A stretch of DNA of 44,041 bases from an uncultured Clostridia bacterium (GTDB lineage: Bacteria > Bacillota > Clostridia > Christensenellales > UBA1242). Made by a program: the position numbers and the translations under genes. Each line of letters opens with the position of its first letter. Position 1 is the stretch's first letter. Under the pieces are notes generated by a model, which was not told where the DNA came from, made no database searches, and saw only the letters and a program-made list of their open reading frames with translations. The stretch is from the NCBI GenBank assembly GCA_947054085.1, contig CAMRVD010000004.1, positions 1-44,041 of the forward strand, read 5' to 3'. Of the stretch, positions 7,990 through 17,291 are shown one piece after another.

Positions 7990-8439
7990 GTGATTATAAA
8001 TAATGGACTACAAAGTAAAGAAACTTTATTAGACAGTTATCCAGCAGATAGTATTGTGCTAATTAATAAATATAGTAAAGAAAAAGTAAATGGACAGTTT
8101 ATTTCGTACAATAAAACCGATGCAATAAGTGTATTAAAAAACCGTGCCGACCATCAATTTTTGGTGCAATTTTTAACTGGCAATCATAAAGGCGAAATAT
8201 ACACACTACGATACAACAAAAGTAGTCGTGACGATGGCTCGGTTTTAAAGTATCCTATCAATCAGGAAAAATTACTAGCTAGTAGTAACAAACTACCAAA
8301 CGAACTGCAAGCAAGTATACAAACTATAAATGATACAAAAGTTATATTAACAATAGATATATCTATGTACTTAAAGCTATTGAACCAAAGAGCATTGGAA
8401 ACTTCGGTAAATGTAAAAAATCAAACCCAACCAGAATAA
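7990..8439 (+). CDS. Unknown conserved-looking protein, 149 residues
   Basis: I do not recognise this protein. It is 149 residues long, soluble, mixed alpha/beta with many Lys/Asn residues, and has no signal peptide, membrane helix or obvious catalytic motif. The start is a GTG at 7990 preceded by AAGGAG nine bases upstream; the nearby ATG at 8003 is out of frame, so GTG is the only sensible start. It is a single plus-strand gene between divergent rny and convergent recA-unit genes. Upstream, ATGACA and TGTCAT form a 6-bp inverted repeat (about 7926-7950) around a possible promoter. It ends at a strong bidirectional terminator, so it appears to be expressed independently. Confidence 0.65.
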   Translation: MIINNGLQSKETLLDSYPADSIVLINKYSKEKVNGQFISYNKTDAISVLKNRADHQFLVQFLTGNHKGEIYTLRYNKSSRDDGSVLKYPINQEKLLASSNKLPNELQASIQTINDTKVILTIDISMYLKLLNQRALETSVNVKNQTQPE

Positions 8440-8472
8440 TTAAAAAAAGGTTTAGCAGCATGGGTCAAAAGT

Positions 8473-8507
8473 AAAAAAGATTAGAGAATGTTCTCTAATC
8501 TTTTTAT
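8473..8507. terminator. Bidirectional intrinsic terminator
   Basis: Perfect arms GATTAGAGAA (8479-8488) and TTCTCTAATC (8491-8500), flanked by an A run on the left and a T run on the right. It serves both the plus-strand unknown gene and the minus-strand recA unit, which converge here. Confidence 0.92.
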
Positions 8508-8524
8508 CGTGATTTATATAATTT

Positions 8525-8959
8525 TTAACCCTTTGCATTATTAAGAGATATAAGGTTTTCGTACTCTGTAAAAATCAGTTCGCAAATCGCTTTTATATTA
8601 TTATCCATTTGATTTTTTACATAATCTTTTGCATTATCACTTGTTAATCCAAGTATTAAATAATCCTCACTCAAATTATTGATATTTAAAAGACATCCCC
8701 AAGCTACAAAAGTATTCATTGTGTTATTAATGTCATAGCTACGAAGTTTTTCGTCTATAATATCGCGGTTATAGCTAATATTTAACATGCAGTTTTTATA
8801 TTTATCTTGGTTTTTAGAAATTATTTTATCTGCACTATTGCACGCACAAACTAGGTTGTCTAAATTTAATTTTACTGTATCGCTAGCAACTGCATAATTA
8901 AAAAAGTTGATTAACAAAACATCTGGATTTATTACATTAAATTTACTAGATTTAACCAT
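8525..8959 (-). CDS. Unknown protein translationally coupled to recA
   Basis: 144 residues, not recognised. The sequence is hydrophilic and probably helical with several cysteines (VCACNSADK, KNCML, AWGCLL, KAICEL). It has no membrane segment and no motif I can name. Its ATG overlaps the recA stop as TAATG, so translation is very probably coupled to recA, whose final codons also supply a GAAGGT sequence just upstream. This is the position where many Firmicutes carry recX, but length and sequence do not fit RecX. A link to RecA activity or DNA damage is only an inference from the coupling. A terminator follows the stop. Confidence 0.7.
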   Translation of the reverse strand: MVKSSKFNVINPDVLLINFFNYAVASDTVKLNLDNLVCACNSADKIISKNQDKYKNCMLNISYNRDIIDEKLRSYDINNTMNTFVAWGCLLNINNLSEDYLILGLTSDNAKDYVKNQMDNNIKAICELIFTEYENLISLNNAKG

Positions 8960-9957
8960 TATTTACCTTCTTTTATCGCCTGTTTAATTTTGTCTTCTAC
9001 TTCGGCATAAAATTGTGGATTGTTTTCTATATAAGCCTTGGTGTTTTCCTTGCCCTGACCTATTTTTTCGCCGTTATAGCTAAACCACGCACCGCTTTTT
9101 TGAATTATATCTTTTTCTACTGCCATATCTAGCACACAACCAGCTTTAGATATTCCTTGACCAAACACAATGTCAAATTCTGCAACTTTAAAAGGAGGAG
9201 CCATTTTATTTTTGACGACCTTAACTTTTGTTCTAGCACCTACGCTATCTGTTCCGTCTTTTAATACTTCGCCTTTACGAACATCTAAACGAATGCTCGA
9301 ATAAAATTTAAGCGCCTTTCCGCCAGGAGTAGTTTCGGGGTTACCAAACATTACGCCCACTTTTTCGCGTAGTTGGTTTATAAATACAACGCAAGTTTTG
9401 GTTTTGTTTGTAATGCCTGCAAGTTTTCTAAGTGCTTGGCTCATAAGCCTTGCTTGAAGGCCTACATGGCTATCTCCCATTTCTCCATCTATTTCTGCCT
9501 TTGGGGTAAGAGCCGCAACCGAATCGATTACAACAATATCTACCGAACCACTTCTAACTAGGCTTTCGGCAATCTCTAGGCCTTGCTCGCCAGTATCTGG
9601 CTGCGAAACATAAAGGTTTTTTATATCTACCCCAAGACGTGCTGCATAAACAGGGTCTAGTGCATGCTCGGCATCAATAAATGCTGCAGTGCCGCCAAGT
9701 TTTTGAGCTTCTGCAATAATGTGCAAAGATACAGTTGTTTTACCAGAAGATTCCGGTCCATAAATTTCGATAATTCTACCACGAGGAAGACCACCTATAC
9801 CTAGTGCCATATCAAGAGGAAGACAGCCCGTAGGAATAACGTCTACCGATTGAGCAGAAACATCTCCCAATTTCATTATACTGCCCTTTCCAAAAGCTTT
9901 TTCTATTTGAGCAATAGCTTGCTCTAAATTTTTTTCCTTATCCGAAATAGTTGCCAT
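8959..9957 (-). CDS. recA: Recombinase RecA
   Basis: 332-residue RecA strand-exchange ATPase, which forms filaments on single-stranded DNA and stimulates LexA self-cleavage. Walker A is GPESSGKTT (residues 67-75), Walker B lies in [15 protein letters not shown] (about 140-154), and loop regions such as [20 protein letters not shown] are intact. The C-terminal tail is short and only moderately charged. The ATG follows AAAGGA. The gene has its own promoter, which carries a LexA-box-like sequence in the spacer, and the small unknown gene downstream is coupled to it. Confidence 0.99.
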   Translation of the reverse strand: MATISDKEKNLEQAIAQIEKAFGKGSIMKLGDVSAQSVDVIPTGCLPLDMALGIGGLPRGRIIEIYGPESSGKTTVSLHIIAEAQKLGGTAAFIDAEHALDPVYAARLGVDIKNLYVSQPDTGEQGLEIAESLVRSGSVDIVVIDSVAALTPKAEIDGEMGDSHVGLQARLMSQALRKLAGITNKTKTCVVFINQLREKVGVMFGNPETTPGGKALKFYSSIRLDVRKGEVLKDGTDSVGARTKVKVVKNKMAPPFKVAEFDIVFGQGISKAGCVLDMAVEKDIIQKSGAWFSYNGEKIGQGKENTKAYIENNPQFYAEVEDKIKQAIKEGK

Positions 9958-9987
9958 AAAATTTTTCCTTTAAACTAATATATTCTT

Positions 9988-10016
9988 ATTATAAAACAAA
10001 GTTTCGACAAAATCAA
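9988..10016 (-). promoter_or_regulatory. recA promoter with degenerate LexA-like site
   Basis: Minus-strand TTGATT (10011-10016), 17-bp spacer, and consensus TATAAT (9988-9993). The spacer contains GAAACTTTGTTT (9994-10005), which resembles the Gram-positive LexA box GAAC-N4-GTTC with one changed base in each half. The location is right for SOS repression, but the match is imperfect. Confidence 0.7.
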
Positions 10017-10059
10017 GTTAAATATAAATTTTTAAAAAACTTTAGTTTATTTGCTTAGA

Positions 10060-10665
10060 TTATTTACTTTCTGTACTATTTGATAGTGCCTTTATTGCAT
10101 TGATAATGTAATTGATGCAGGAAACCACACAAAGAACAACGCCTACAATCATAATAGATAATCCTACTAATCTAACGTACTCTGTCCAATCAGCAGATAA
10201 GCAATTATACAATCCAACATAAAGCATTAGCACCATGCTACCAATATCTAAAAAGAATGATTTAATCTTTCCAAAAATATCAGCAGCAATAACAACATTA
10301 TTATTAGATGCAACCATTCTAACTCCGCTAATTAAAATATCCCTAAGAACAACAATTAAAACAAGAATAATTGCAACCCAGTTTAATGTAGTTGGGTATG
10401 CTAGCAGCACTAATATTATTGCAGTTGTTGTTATAAATTTGTCTGCAATTTGATCCATAAATTTACCAAAATCGGTAATTAGATTGTACTTTCTTGCTAT
10501 GTAGCCGTCTAAAAAGTCGGTAAAACAAGCCAGTGCATATACACCAAGTGCACAAAAATAACCAATTCCGTAAGGAATGTTAATTAAAAATAATGCAATA
10601 ACAATAGGTGTACAAATTATTCTTACAAGTGTCAGTGCATTTGGCACATTTAATTTAAATTTCAT
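10060..10665 (-). CDS. pgsA: CDP-diacylglycerol-glycerol-3-phosphate 3-phosphatidyltransferase
   Basis: 201-residue integral membrane enzyme that makes phosphatidylglycerophosphate, the committed step to phosphatidylglycerol and cardiolipin. The complete CDP-alcohol phosphotransferase signature is visible: D50, D53-G54, A57-R58, G67, D71 and D75. Several hydrophobic segments flank it, as expected for about six membrane helices. The start is an ATG behind AAGGAG. It begins 22 bases after rimO, so the two form an operon, an arrangement seen in Bacillus and Clostridia upstream of recA. A separate promoter lies between pgsA and recA. Confidence 0.93.
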   Translation of the reverse strand: MKFKLNVPNALTLVRIICTPIVIALFLINIPYGIGYFCALGVYALACFTDFLDGYIARKYNLITDFGKFMDQIADKFITTTAIILVLLAYPTTLNWVAIILVLIVVLRDILISGVRMVASNNNVVIAADIFGKIKSFFLDIGSMVLMLYVGLYNCLSADWTEYVRLVGLSIMIVGVVLCVVSCINYIINAIKALSNSTESK

Positions 10666-10687
10666 AATGTTTTCTCCTTAATTTTAA

Positions 10688-12034
10688 TTAGTCGATATTT
10701 TCGCCCACTAAATCGTAGCCTTTAATCTTTTTAATCTTGATATTATACATATTACCTACATCTACCATACTGTCCGATATAAAGTAGCAAATTGTATCAA
10801 TTTCTGGGCTTTGAAACTCGGTTCTGCCAAAAAATTTACCTTTACTATAATCTATACCCTCGTAGCAGACTTTTAAAGTCTTGCCAATATATTTTTTATT
10901 ATTTTCTGTCACTATCTTTTTTTGAAGTTTAACAAGTTTTACTAAGCGTTTTTGTTTAACTTTTTCGGGTACTTGGTCTGGCATATTAGCAGATGGTGTA
11001 CCGTCCTCTTTGCTATAAGCAAAAAATCCTACGTGGGCAAGTTTATATTTTTTAATAAACTCGTAAAGTTCGTTAAAGTCTTGTTCGGTTTCGCCGGGGA
11101 AGCCTACCATAAAAGTTGTACGGATTGCTACAAAATCTTTTTGACTTTGTATGTATTCTACAAGTTCTTCAATGTCTTTTTTAGTAGATTTACGGTTCAT
11201 TCGTTTTAAAACATTGTCCGAAATATGCTGAAGCGGAATATCTATATAATTGCAAAGTTTAGGATTTGTTTGCATTTCGGCAATTAAATCTCTAGTAATT
11301 AATTCTGGATAACAATATAGTAGTCTTATCCATTGCAAATTTTTTATGGCAGATAATTTTTTAATAAGCTCCAGTAGCTTTGGCTCGCCATAAAGGTCAG
11401 TCCCGTATCTTGTAACATCCTGAGCTATTAATATAATTTCTCTAGCACCACCTTTTACAAGATCGGTAGCTTCGTTAATTAAAACATCTAAATCCCTGCT
11501 GCGATATTTTCCTCTAATAGAAGGAATTGTGCAAAATGTACAATAGTTATCACAACCATCAGCAATTTTTAAGTAAGCATAGTGCATTGGAGTGGTTATC
11601 ATACGTTCCTTTACATAAGGAATAGTTTCCATGCTACCGGTTTTAACAATCTTTGTTTGTAAGTTATTAAAGCTATCTTCTAAATGTTTTGCTATGTATG
11701 GATATTGATCAATACCCAAAAAGATATCTACTTCTGGCAAATCTTTTTGCATTTCTTTAAGCCAACGCTGAGGCATACAACCTGTTACAACCAATCTTTT
11801 GCAAGTACCCATTTTTTTATAGTCTATCATTTCCACAATAGTATCCATAGACTCCTTACGAGCACTACTAATAAAGCCACAAGTGTTTACAATAATAATG
11901 TCTGCTTTGCTTGGATCACTAGTAAATCCATAGCCTGCTTGTTTTAAAAATGTAAGCATAAGTTCTGTGTCTACACGATTTTTATCACACCCAAGCGAAA
12001 TTATTCCTACTAGCATTTTTTCGTTAGATTTCAT
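10688..12034 (-). CDS. rimO: Ribosomal protein S12 methylthiotransferase RimO
   Basis: 448-residue radical-SAM methylthiotransferase. The N-terminal UPF0004 domain has three cysteines for the auxiliary iron-sulfur cluster (C16, C52, C86). The radical SAM motif CDNYCTFC supplies C161, C165 and C168. A C-terminal TRAM domain (from about residue 375) binds the substrate. It adds a methylthio group to an aspartate of S12. The choice of RimO over MiaB rests on the GCDKNRVDTE start, the IRGKYRSR sequence and the gene order with pgsA and ftsK. The ATG follows AGGAGAT. A TATAAT (12097-12102) with a weak -35 box upstream could drive rimO-pgsA. Confidence 0.93.
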   Translation of the reverse strand: MKSNEKMLVGIISLGCDKNRVDTELMLTFLKQAGYGFTSDPSKADIIIVNTCGFISSARKESMDTIVEMIDYKKMGTCKRLVVTGCMPQRWLKEMQKDLPEVDIFLGIDQYPYIAKHLEDSFNNLQTKIVKTGSMETIPYVKERMITTPMHYAYLKIADGCDNYCTFCTIPSIRGKYRSRDLDVLINEATDLVKGGAREIILIAQDVTRYGTDLYGEPKLLELIKKLSAIKNLQWIRLLYCYPELITRDLIAEMQTNPKLCNYIDIPLQHISDNVLKRMNRKSTKKDIEELVEYIQSQKDFVAIRTTFMVGFPGETEQDFNELYEFIKKYKLAHVGFFAYSKEDGTPSANMPDQVPEKVKQKRLVKLVKLQKKIVTENNKKYIGKTLKVCYEGIDYSKGKFFGRTEFQSPEIDTICYFISDSMVDVGNMYNIKIKKIKGYDLVGENID

Positions 12035-12145
12035 AATATCTCCTAATTTTTATTAAAGCTATACAGCTTTTGCGTTTTTTTACTGTATTGAATAAAATTA
12101 TAGTGCAATTATATTAAATTTACCACAATTTTATATGTCCAAATA

Positions 12146-15076
12146 TTAAAATTCACTATCGTCATCTGGTCCAAACATTTCTTCGTATTGTTCGTCGGTA
12201 ATAATAAAATCTCGAGGCTTGCTGCCAATACTAGGACCTACCCAACCAAAATCGCTCATTTGATCAACAATACGAGCGGCACGGTTAAAGCCTATTCTAA
12301 ATTTGCGTTGCAGCATACTAACCGAAACCTTACCCGTTGCTTTGGCAAATTTAACAGCCAATTTCATGTAATCGTCCATGTCATCGCCATTATCAAACGA
12401 ACCGGCATCAGAGGTTTCGGATTCTTCCTGTTTTGATGCATAAACTTGTTTCATTACATCTTCGTCGTAAGTAGATTCGTTATTTTCTTTTACATATTTA
12501 ATAGCATTTCGGATTTCGTCGTTATCGCAAAATGCAGCTTGAAGCCTTATTTTTATATTCATATCTTGTGGAGCAAATAGCATATCACCTTTACCAAGAA
12601 GGTTTTCTGCACCACCTTCGTCCAGTACAGTTTTGCTGTCGGCAAAACTAGCAAGTGCAAACGCTACACGTGTTGGCATGTTGTTTTTTATAGTACCAGT
12701 AACAACATCTACAGACGGACGCTGAGTAGCCACAACCATATGAATACCCGCTGCTCGTCCAAGCTGAGTAATACGCTGAATACCTGCTTCAAAATCCTTT
12801 TTAAGAGCACCACCCATAAGTTCTGCAAGTTCATCTACTACAATTATAAGGTACGGCATTTTAGTTACAGTTCCATTAACTACATCGGATTGCTTATTAT
12901 ACTGCTCTATATTTTGACATTCGCTTTCTTGTAGTTTTTTGTATCGGTCGTCCATTTCTTGAACACACCATTTAATACTATTAAGTGCTTTGTCATGCTC
13001 GCTAACTACATTTGGAAGCATTAGATGAGGCAAATTATTATACATGCTAAATTCTACACGCTTTGGGTCTATCATAATAAACCTAACGTCGTCTGGGGAA
13101 TATTTGTACAAAATACTCATCATCAAACTGTGTATAAATATGGATTTACCACTACCAGACGAACCTGCAACAAGTAAATGTATCATTTTTGGTAAACTTT
13201 TTATAATAACTTTACCATTAATGTCTTTACCAATAGCAATAGGAAGTGGATCTTTGCAGTTTGTAAATTCTGGACTTTCCAGTAGTTCACGCATACCAAC
13301 AGTACTTGGTACATCGTTTTCTAACTCTATACCAAACGCTTTTTTACCGGGTATCGGTGCTTCGATTCGTATTTTGCTACGGGCTTCTATCGCCATAGAA
13401 ATATCAGTTTCGATATTTAACACTCTGCTAACCGATACGCCGTCAGGAAGTGTAAGTTCGTATCGAGTAACTTTAGGCCCTCGAACAATGTTAATAACTT
13501 TAGCACCAATTCTAAAGTCCTCCATAACCTTTTCTAACGCTTCGGTTTTACGTTTATATTCTTCGCTATAATCTGCATTTTTCTCCTCGTAAATTCTAAA
13601 CATACTAAGAGGAATACTGTTGTATCTTACAGATTTAAATCCCATTTGCTTGCCTACTGGTGCACTTGGTTTATTGGCTTTTGTGTTGCCAAAATCTAAT
13701 TTTGTAGCTTTAGCTTGATCTTCTAAATTTTCGCCAAGCTTACTAGCACTCAAACTATGGTTCTGGGCAGAAAGCCTATTATTTAATCCATTAAATCCAG
13801 TTCTTTCGCTCACCAAGGGTTCTCTTTCGGTTCTGCCGTTAAATCTATTTAGCCTACTATCTGCAACCTCGCTTATTCTTTCTGCTTGATAATTAGTATC
13901 GCTCGAAGCTGTGTTAATAATATCAATATTTTCATTTCGGGCTAACCTGTTAGTTATTTCTCTAGGATTAATATCAACAGGAGCGTTGTTAGAAATATCG
14001 TCTATTATATCGCTGTTAGTATTATTATAATTTTGATTAAACCCACGCATAGAATCTTCAAAAACTGGACGAGTTGGAAAATTACGTTTATATGCTTCGC
14101 TTAGGTCGTTTTGACCAACTTCACCACCACCGTACAAGTCTGATATTGGGTTTTCAATTGTATTATGTTCTTCACGATAATTTTTAACCCATTGATCACG
14201 TTCCTTATCGTTAGGAAGCGCAATATCTGGTAATTCTCTACTACCAAATAAAATATCCCTAGCAGATTTATCAGCTTTGGCTTCATCTGCTATATAACTA
14301 TCGAAATTTGGCTTAAAAAGCCTGTTTTTTGCTTTTTCTTGTTCGCTAATTGTTGAAGTATTGCTAGTAACGTTAGAACTTGATTGATCTTGATTAGACA
14401 ATTCTTTATTAGCATTTATGTCTTTTAAATTAATAGACTCAACTTGGTTTTGATCATCTTGTACAGCAAATTTATAGCTTTGGATAATATTTTCTGTATT
14501 ATCCACCACATTAGCATAATTATTAGCATTAAACGAACGATTATCTTTAACAGATATATTTTTATTTTTTTTGTTGTTTTTATAAACTATGCTATCTAGT
14601 ACAATGCCTACAAATATAGATAGTGCAATAATAGTTACAGAATAAACACCAATTAAACCTAATAAAGTTTTTACAAGATAAACAAAAATACCAACAAATG
14701 CACCGCCAATAGAAACACCATTTGTCATATTAAAGCAATTGTTCAAATATAAACCATAGTCGCTAAATCCTTCGCACATAGCAAGCGAACTAGTAGACAC
14801 CATAATGTGCAGAAGCATTATAAAAAAGATAACTGCTAAACTTAAATAAACAGTAAATTTTTTGTTATAGTTATATTTTAAACCTAGTACATTTGCTAGC
14901 CCAAATAAACTTAAAATTATAAGATACGCATACCATGCTAGTCCAAAAGTACCCAAAAAAAAGTTTGTAATAACAAAGTTTGGTATAATCGAAAATATAA
15001 ACAAAACAAAGGCAAGCCCAATAAGGCTGTAGCCAATTGCTTTGTTTTTACTTGTATTTATAGATTTATTAGCCAA
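12146..15076 (-). CDS. ftsK: DNA translocase FtsK/SpoIIIE
   Basis: 976-residue septal DNA pump that moves chromosome ends across the closing septum and, in spore formers, into the forespore. It has four to five N-terminal membrane helices (within residues 1-165), a long low-complexity Asn/Asp/Ser-rich linker (about 170-460), then the alpha/beta RecA-like motor. Walker A is GSSGSGKS (about residue 640), and conserved blocks DELAELMGG and ATQRPSVDVVTG follow. The C-terminal winged-helix gamma domain recognises KOPS/SRS-type repeats. The start codon is TTG at 15074-15076, with AGAGGG seven bases upstream; no better in-frame start is present. It follows the M16-like gene by 21 bases. FtsK and SpoIIIE cannot be told apart from this window alone. 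Confidence 0.95.
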   Translation of the reverse strand: MANKSINTSKNKAIGYSLIGLAFVLFIFSIIPNFVITNFFLGTFGLAWYAYLIILSLFGLANVLGLKYNYNKKFTVYLSLAVIFFIMLLHIMVSTSSLAMCEGFSDYGLYLNNCFNMTNGVSIGGAFVGIFVYLVKTLLGLIGVYSVTIIALSIFVGIVLDSIVYKNNKKNKNISVKDNRSFNANNYANVVDNTENIIQSYKFAVQDDQNQVESINLKDINANKELSNQDQSSSNVTSNTSTISEQEKAKNRLFKPNFDSYIADEAKADKSARDILFGSRELPDIALPNDKERDQWVKNYREEHNTIENPISDLYGGGEVGQNDLSEAYKRNFPTRPVFEDSMRGFNQNYNNTNSDIIDDISNNAPVDINPREITNRLARNENIDIINTASSDTNYQAERISEVADSRLNRFNGRTEREPLVSERTGFNGLNNRLSAQNHSLSASKLGENLEDQAKATKLDFGNTKANKPSAPVGKQMGFKSVRYNSIPLSMFRIYEEKNADYSEEYKRKTEALEKVMEDFRIGAKVINIVRGPKVTRYELTLPDGVSVSRVLNIETDISMAIEARSKIRIEAPIPGKKAFGIELENDVPSTVGMRELLESPEFTNCKDPLPIAIGKDINGKVIIKSLPKMIHLLVAGSSGSGKSIFIHSLMMSILYKYSPDDVRFIMIDPKRVEFSMYNNLPHLMLPNVVSEHDKALNSIKWCVQEMDDRYKKLQESECQNIEQYNKQSDVVNGTVTKMPYLIIVVDELAELMGGALKKDFEAGIQRITQLGRAAGIHMVVATQRPSVDVVTGTIKNNMPTRVAFALASFADSKTVLDEGGAENLLGKGDMLFAPQDMNIKIRLQAAFCDNDEIRNAIKYVKENNESTYDEDVMKQVYASKQEESETSDAGSFDNGDDMDDYMKLAVKFAKATGKVSVSMLQRKFRIGFNRAARIVDQMSDFGWVGPSIGSKPRDFIITDEQYEEMFGPDDDSEF

Positions 15077-15097
15077 AATTTTACCCTCTTGTTAGTC

Positions 15098-16357
15098 CTA
15101 AATATTAGAAAGATCACTAAAAGTAATATTAATTGGATGACCTAAATAGCTAACAAACATTTTACTAAGTATAAAAGTTTCAGCAATATATTTATTTGCA
15201 TCTTTAACGGTTAACATTTCTATTTTTAACTTTTCGGTGTTTTCGTTAAATGAGCGTTTTAATACCGAAACTTCTTTTGCATTTATTAACGACAACTCTA
15301 AACATTCGTCGCAAGAAAGCATAAAGTTGGTTATAAAAATATTTTTTTCTAGCTCAAATTCTTGCTCGCTTATAGAATCTTCTATATTTAAATTTTTAAG
15401 AACTTTTACAAAGTTTTTTAAATGATTTTCTGCGTTTTCGTAGTCTACAACTATATCAAATTCTAGTTTGCCATTATTAGCAAAAGTAGTATTTTCTATT
15501 GTAAGCGAATTATAATAGTCGCTAGTAAGCCTTAGGGCCTTGTAAAGTTTCTTTTCTAAAATAGGCTTTATAATCTCTGGTAAATATTTTTTAGCATTTT
15601 TATAACCATAAGTAGGAAATGCAATTCTAATTCTACTTTGGTTAAGCCTTTTATTGCGAGTTCTAAGGTCGCCTACAAAGTCCTCTACTTCCGAAACATA
15701 TTTAATCTTTTTGTAATCAGCATTTTCTGGTAAGCGATTTGCAAAAAATTCCTCCGCATAGTCGTTAAACTCTTCGCCATCAATGTCACCAGTAGCAGAG
15801 ATCACTGTGTTCTTTGGAGTAACTAGTGTTGTAAAAAACTCTTTAGCAGTGTCAGCATTAAATCTCTCTACAGTTAATGTTGTTCCAAATTTAGGGTTAG
15901 CAAGTCCTGTTCTGTAGTATAATGCTTGGTTGGTGCTTTTTTCTAGCGAATACGCGTGATTTTCGGCTAAGCGATCTATGTCTGCAAGTAGCCCAAGTTT
16001 AATCCTCTCACCGGTGGCAGCATCAAAGTTACTATCAAAAACAATTTCCGATAGCAGTTCCATAGCCCACTCTAATGTTTCGTTAGGAAAAATTGCAGAA
16101 ATAACAATACTCTCTCGGTTTGCCTCAGCATTTAAAATTATACCATTAAGCTTAGCGTAATTAAGAAGTGCTTCGCGGGTTGGATAATTCTTAGTACCAC
16201 AAAGTAATAATCTAGAAATATATTCCGATAAGCCACTTTGGTTAGATTTTTCGCTTTGACATCCTCCGGTTATATGCACAACAACACTACAAATTTTAGA
16301 ATCTGCTTTTTCGGTGCAAATAGCTCGTAGTCCGTTATCAAAAGTTTTAATTGCCAT
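15098..16357 (-). CDS. M16 (pitrilysin) family protein lacking the zinc motif
   Basis: 419-residue protein with the two-lobed M16/insulinase fold (for example NPKFGTTLTVERFNADTAKEFF in the first half, then the second M16 domain). By position, between a YlxY-type deacetylase and ftsK, it corresponds to the MlpA/YmfH-type processing peptidase of Firmicutes. The segment that should carry HxxEH reads SGLSEYISRLLLCGT; residues 45-49 are EYISR, so both histidines and the glutamate are gone. The downstream glutamate region (ERIKLGLLADIDR) is also altered. It is therefore predicted to be catalytically dead and may act as a binding or partner subunit. The ATG follows AGAGGA. Confidence 0.8.
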   Translation of the reverse strand: MAIKTFDNGLRAICTEKADSKICSVVVHITGGCQSEKSNQSGLSEYISRLLLCGTKNYPTREALLNYAKLNGIILNAEANRESIVISAIFPNETLEWAMELLSEIVFDSNFDAATGERIKLGLLADIDRLAENHAYSLEKSTNQALYYRTGLANPKFGTTLTVERFNADTAKEFFTTLVTPKNTVISATGDIDGEEFNDYAEEFFANRLPENADYKKIKYVSEVEDFVGDLRTRNKRLNQSRIRIAFPTYGYKNAKKYLPEIIKPILEKKLYKALRLTSDYYNSLTIENTTFANNGKLEFDIVVDYENAENHLKNFVKVLKNLNIEDSISEQEFELEKNIFITNFMLSCDECLELSLINAKEVSVLKRSFNENTEKLKIEMLTVKDANKYIAETFILSKMFVSYLGHPINITFSDLSNI

Positions 16358-16397
16358 AATAGTTCCTCTTATAGTGTTTTTTATAAATCTATTTTAC

Positions 16398-16427
16398 CAA
16401 AAAAAATCTGCTATGGCTAGCAGATTT
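16398..16427 (-). terminator. Intrinsic terminator downstream of the deacetylase gene
   Basis: Perfect 10-bp arms AAATCTGCTA (16404-16413) and TAGCAGATTT (16418-16427), with a run of eight Ts on the minus strand. It separates the deacetylase from the M16-like gene. Confidence 0.9.
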
Positions 16428-16574
16428 GCAAATTATTTATTATTCTTTATAGCTTTTTTACATTTTGGCGAGATTACTTTAATTATTCTAATGCAACATA
16501 ATTAAGAACCAAATTTTAAAGCTAATAGACTTATAAAAACAAAAATATCTTTTTAATAGACAATTATTAATGTA

Positions 16575-17291
16575 TTACAAACTTTCGGCAATGGTATCGG
16601 ACACAGTTGTGCATTGTAGCCCTTTGCTTTTTGCATTATCTATAATATTTGGAAGTGCTTCCAAAGTTTTTTCCTTAGGGTGCATAAGTATAAGATCACC
16701 CCCTGCCATGTTTTTGGTTGCTCTATCAAATATAATACTTGCGTTTTGATCCCGCCAATCTATAGTGTCACGCGTCCACATAATGGTTGTATAATTTAGA
16801 CTTTCCGCCGCCTGAACAGTCGCTTTGTTGTAACTGCCTCCGGGTGGTGCAAAAAGCGTAATGTCGTAGCCTATGGCGTCCTTAACTAGCTTATGTGTCT
16901 TTTGCATTTCGGTTAAGTTTTGCTCTAAGCTTAGTTTGCCGTGCTCTTTGTGATTATACCCATGGCTTGCAATTTCGTGTCCATTTTGGTAAATCTTTTT
17001 TAGAAGCTCCGGGTTGTCCCTTACCCAAGTTCCGCCCACAAAAAAAGTACACTTAACTTGCTTTTCTTCTAACACTTTTAGTATTGGCTCTATGTATTCG
17101 CTGCCCCAATACACATTAATCATAAGGCTAACTTTATTGCTTTTTGTGTTTCCTGCATACACGCAACCATTAATAACATTGTTACTAGCAGTTATAGCTG
17201 GCGAATATACACTTAGCACCACCACGCAAGCAATAATACCCAATATTACCAAATTACAACATAAACTTACAATTTTTTCGCTCTTTTTCAT
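16575..17291 (-). CDS. YlxY-type polysaccharide deacetylase family protein
   Basis: 238 residues with an N-terminal signal anchor (hydrophobic residues 8-29) and an external NodB-like domain. The family removes acetyl groups from peptidoglycan or related glycans. Two histidines remain in SHGYNH (H110, H114), and APPGGSYN (148-155) and LMHP (202-205) match later NodB motifs. The first motif, normally TFDDG with the catalytic aspartates, is INVYWGSE (58-65), as in the YlxY subgroup that sits beside pnp in Bacillus. Activity is therefore doubtful. There is no good Shine-Dalgarno sequence; a TACAAT ends five bases before the ATG but lacks a convincing -35. Terminators on both sides make it a single-gene unit. 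Confidence 0.82.
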   Translation of the reverse strand: MKKSEKIVSLCCNLVILGIIACVVVLSVYSPAITASNNVINGCVYAGNTKSNKVSLMINVYWGSEYIEPILKVLEEKQVKCTFFVGGTWVRDNPELLKKIYQNGHEIASHGYNHKEHGKLSLEQNLTEMQKTHKLVKDAIGYDITLFAPPGGSYNKATVQAAESLNYTTIMWTRDTIDWRDQNASIIFDRATKNMAGGDLILMHPKEKTLEALPNIIDNAKSKGLQCTTVSDTIAESL

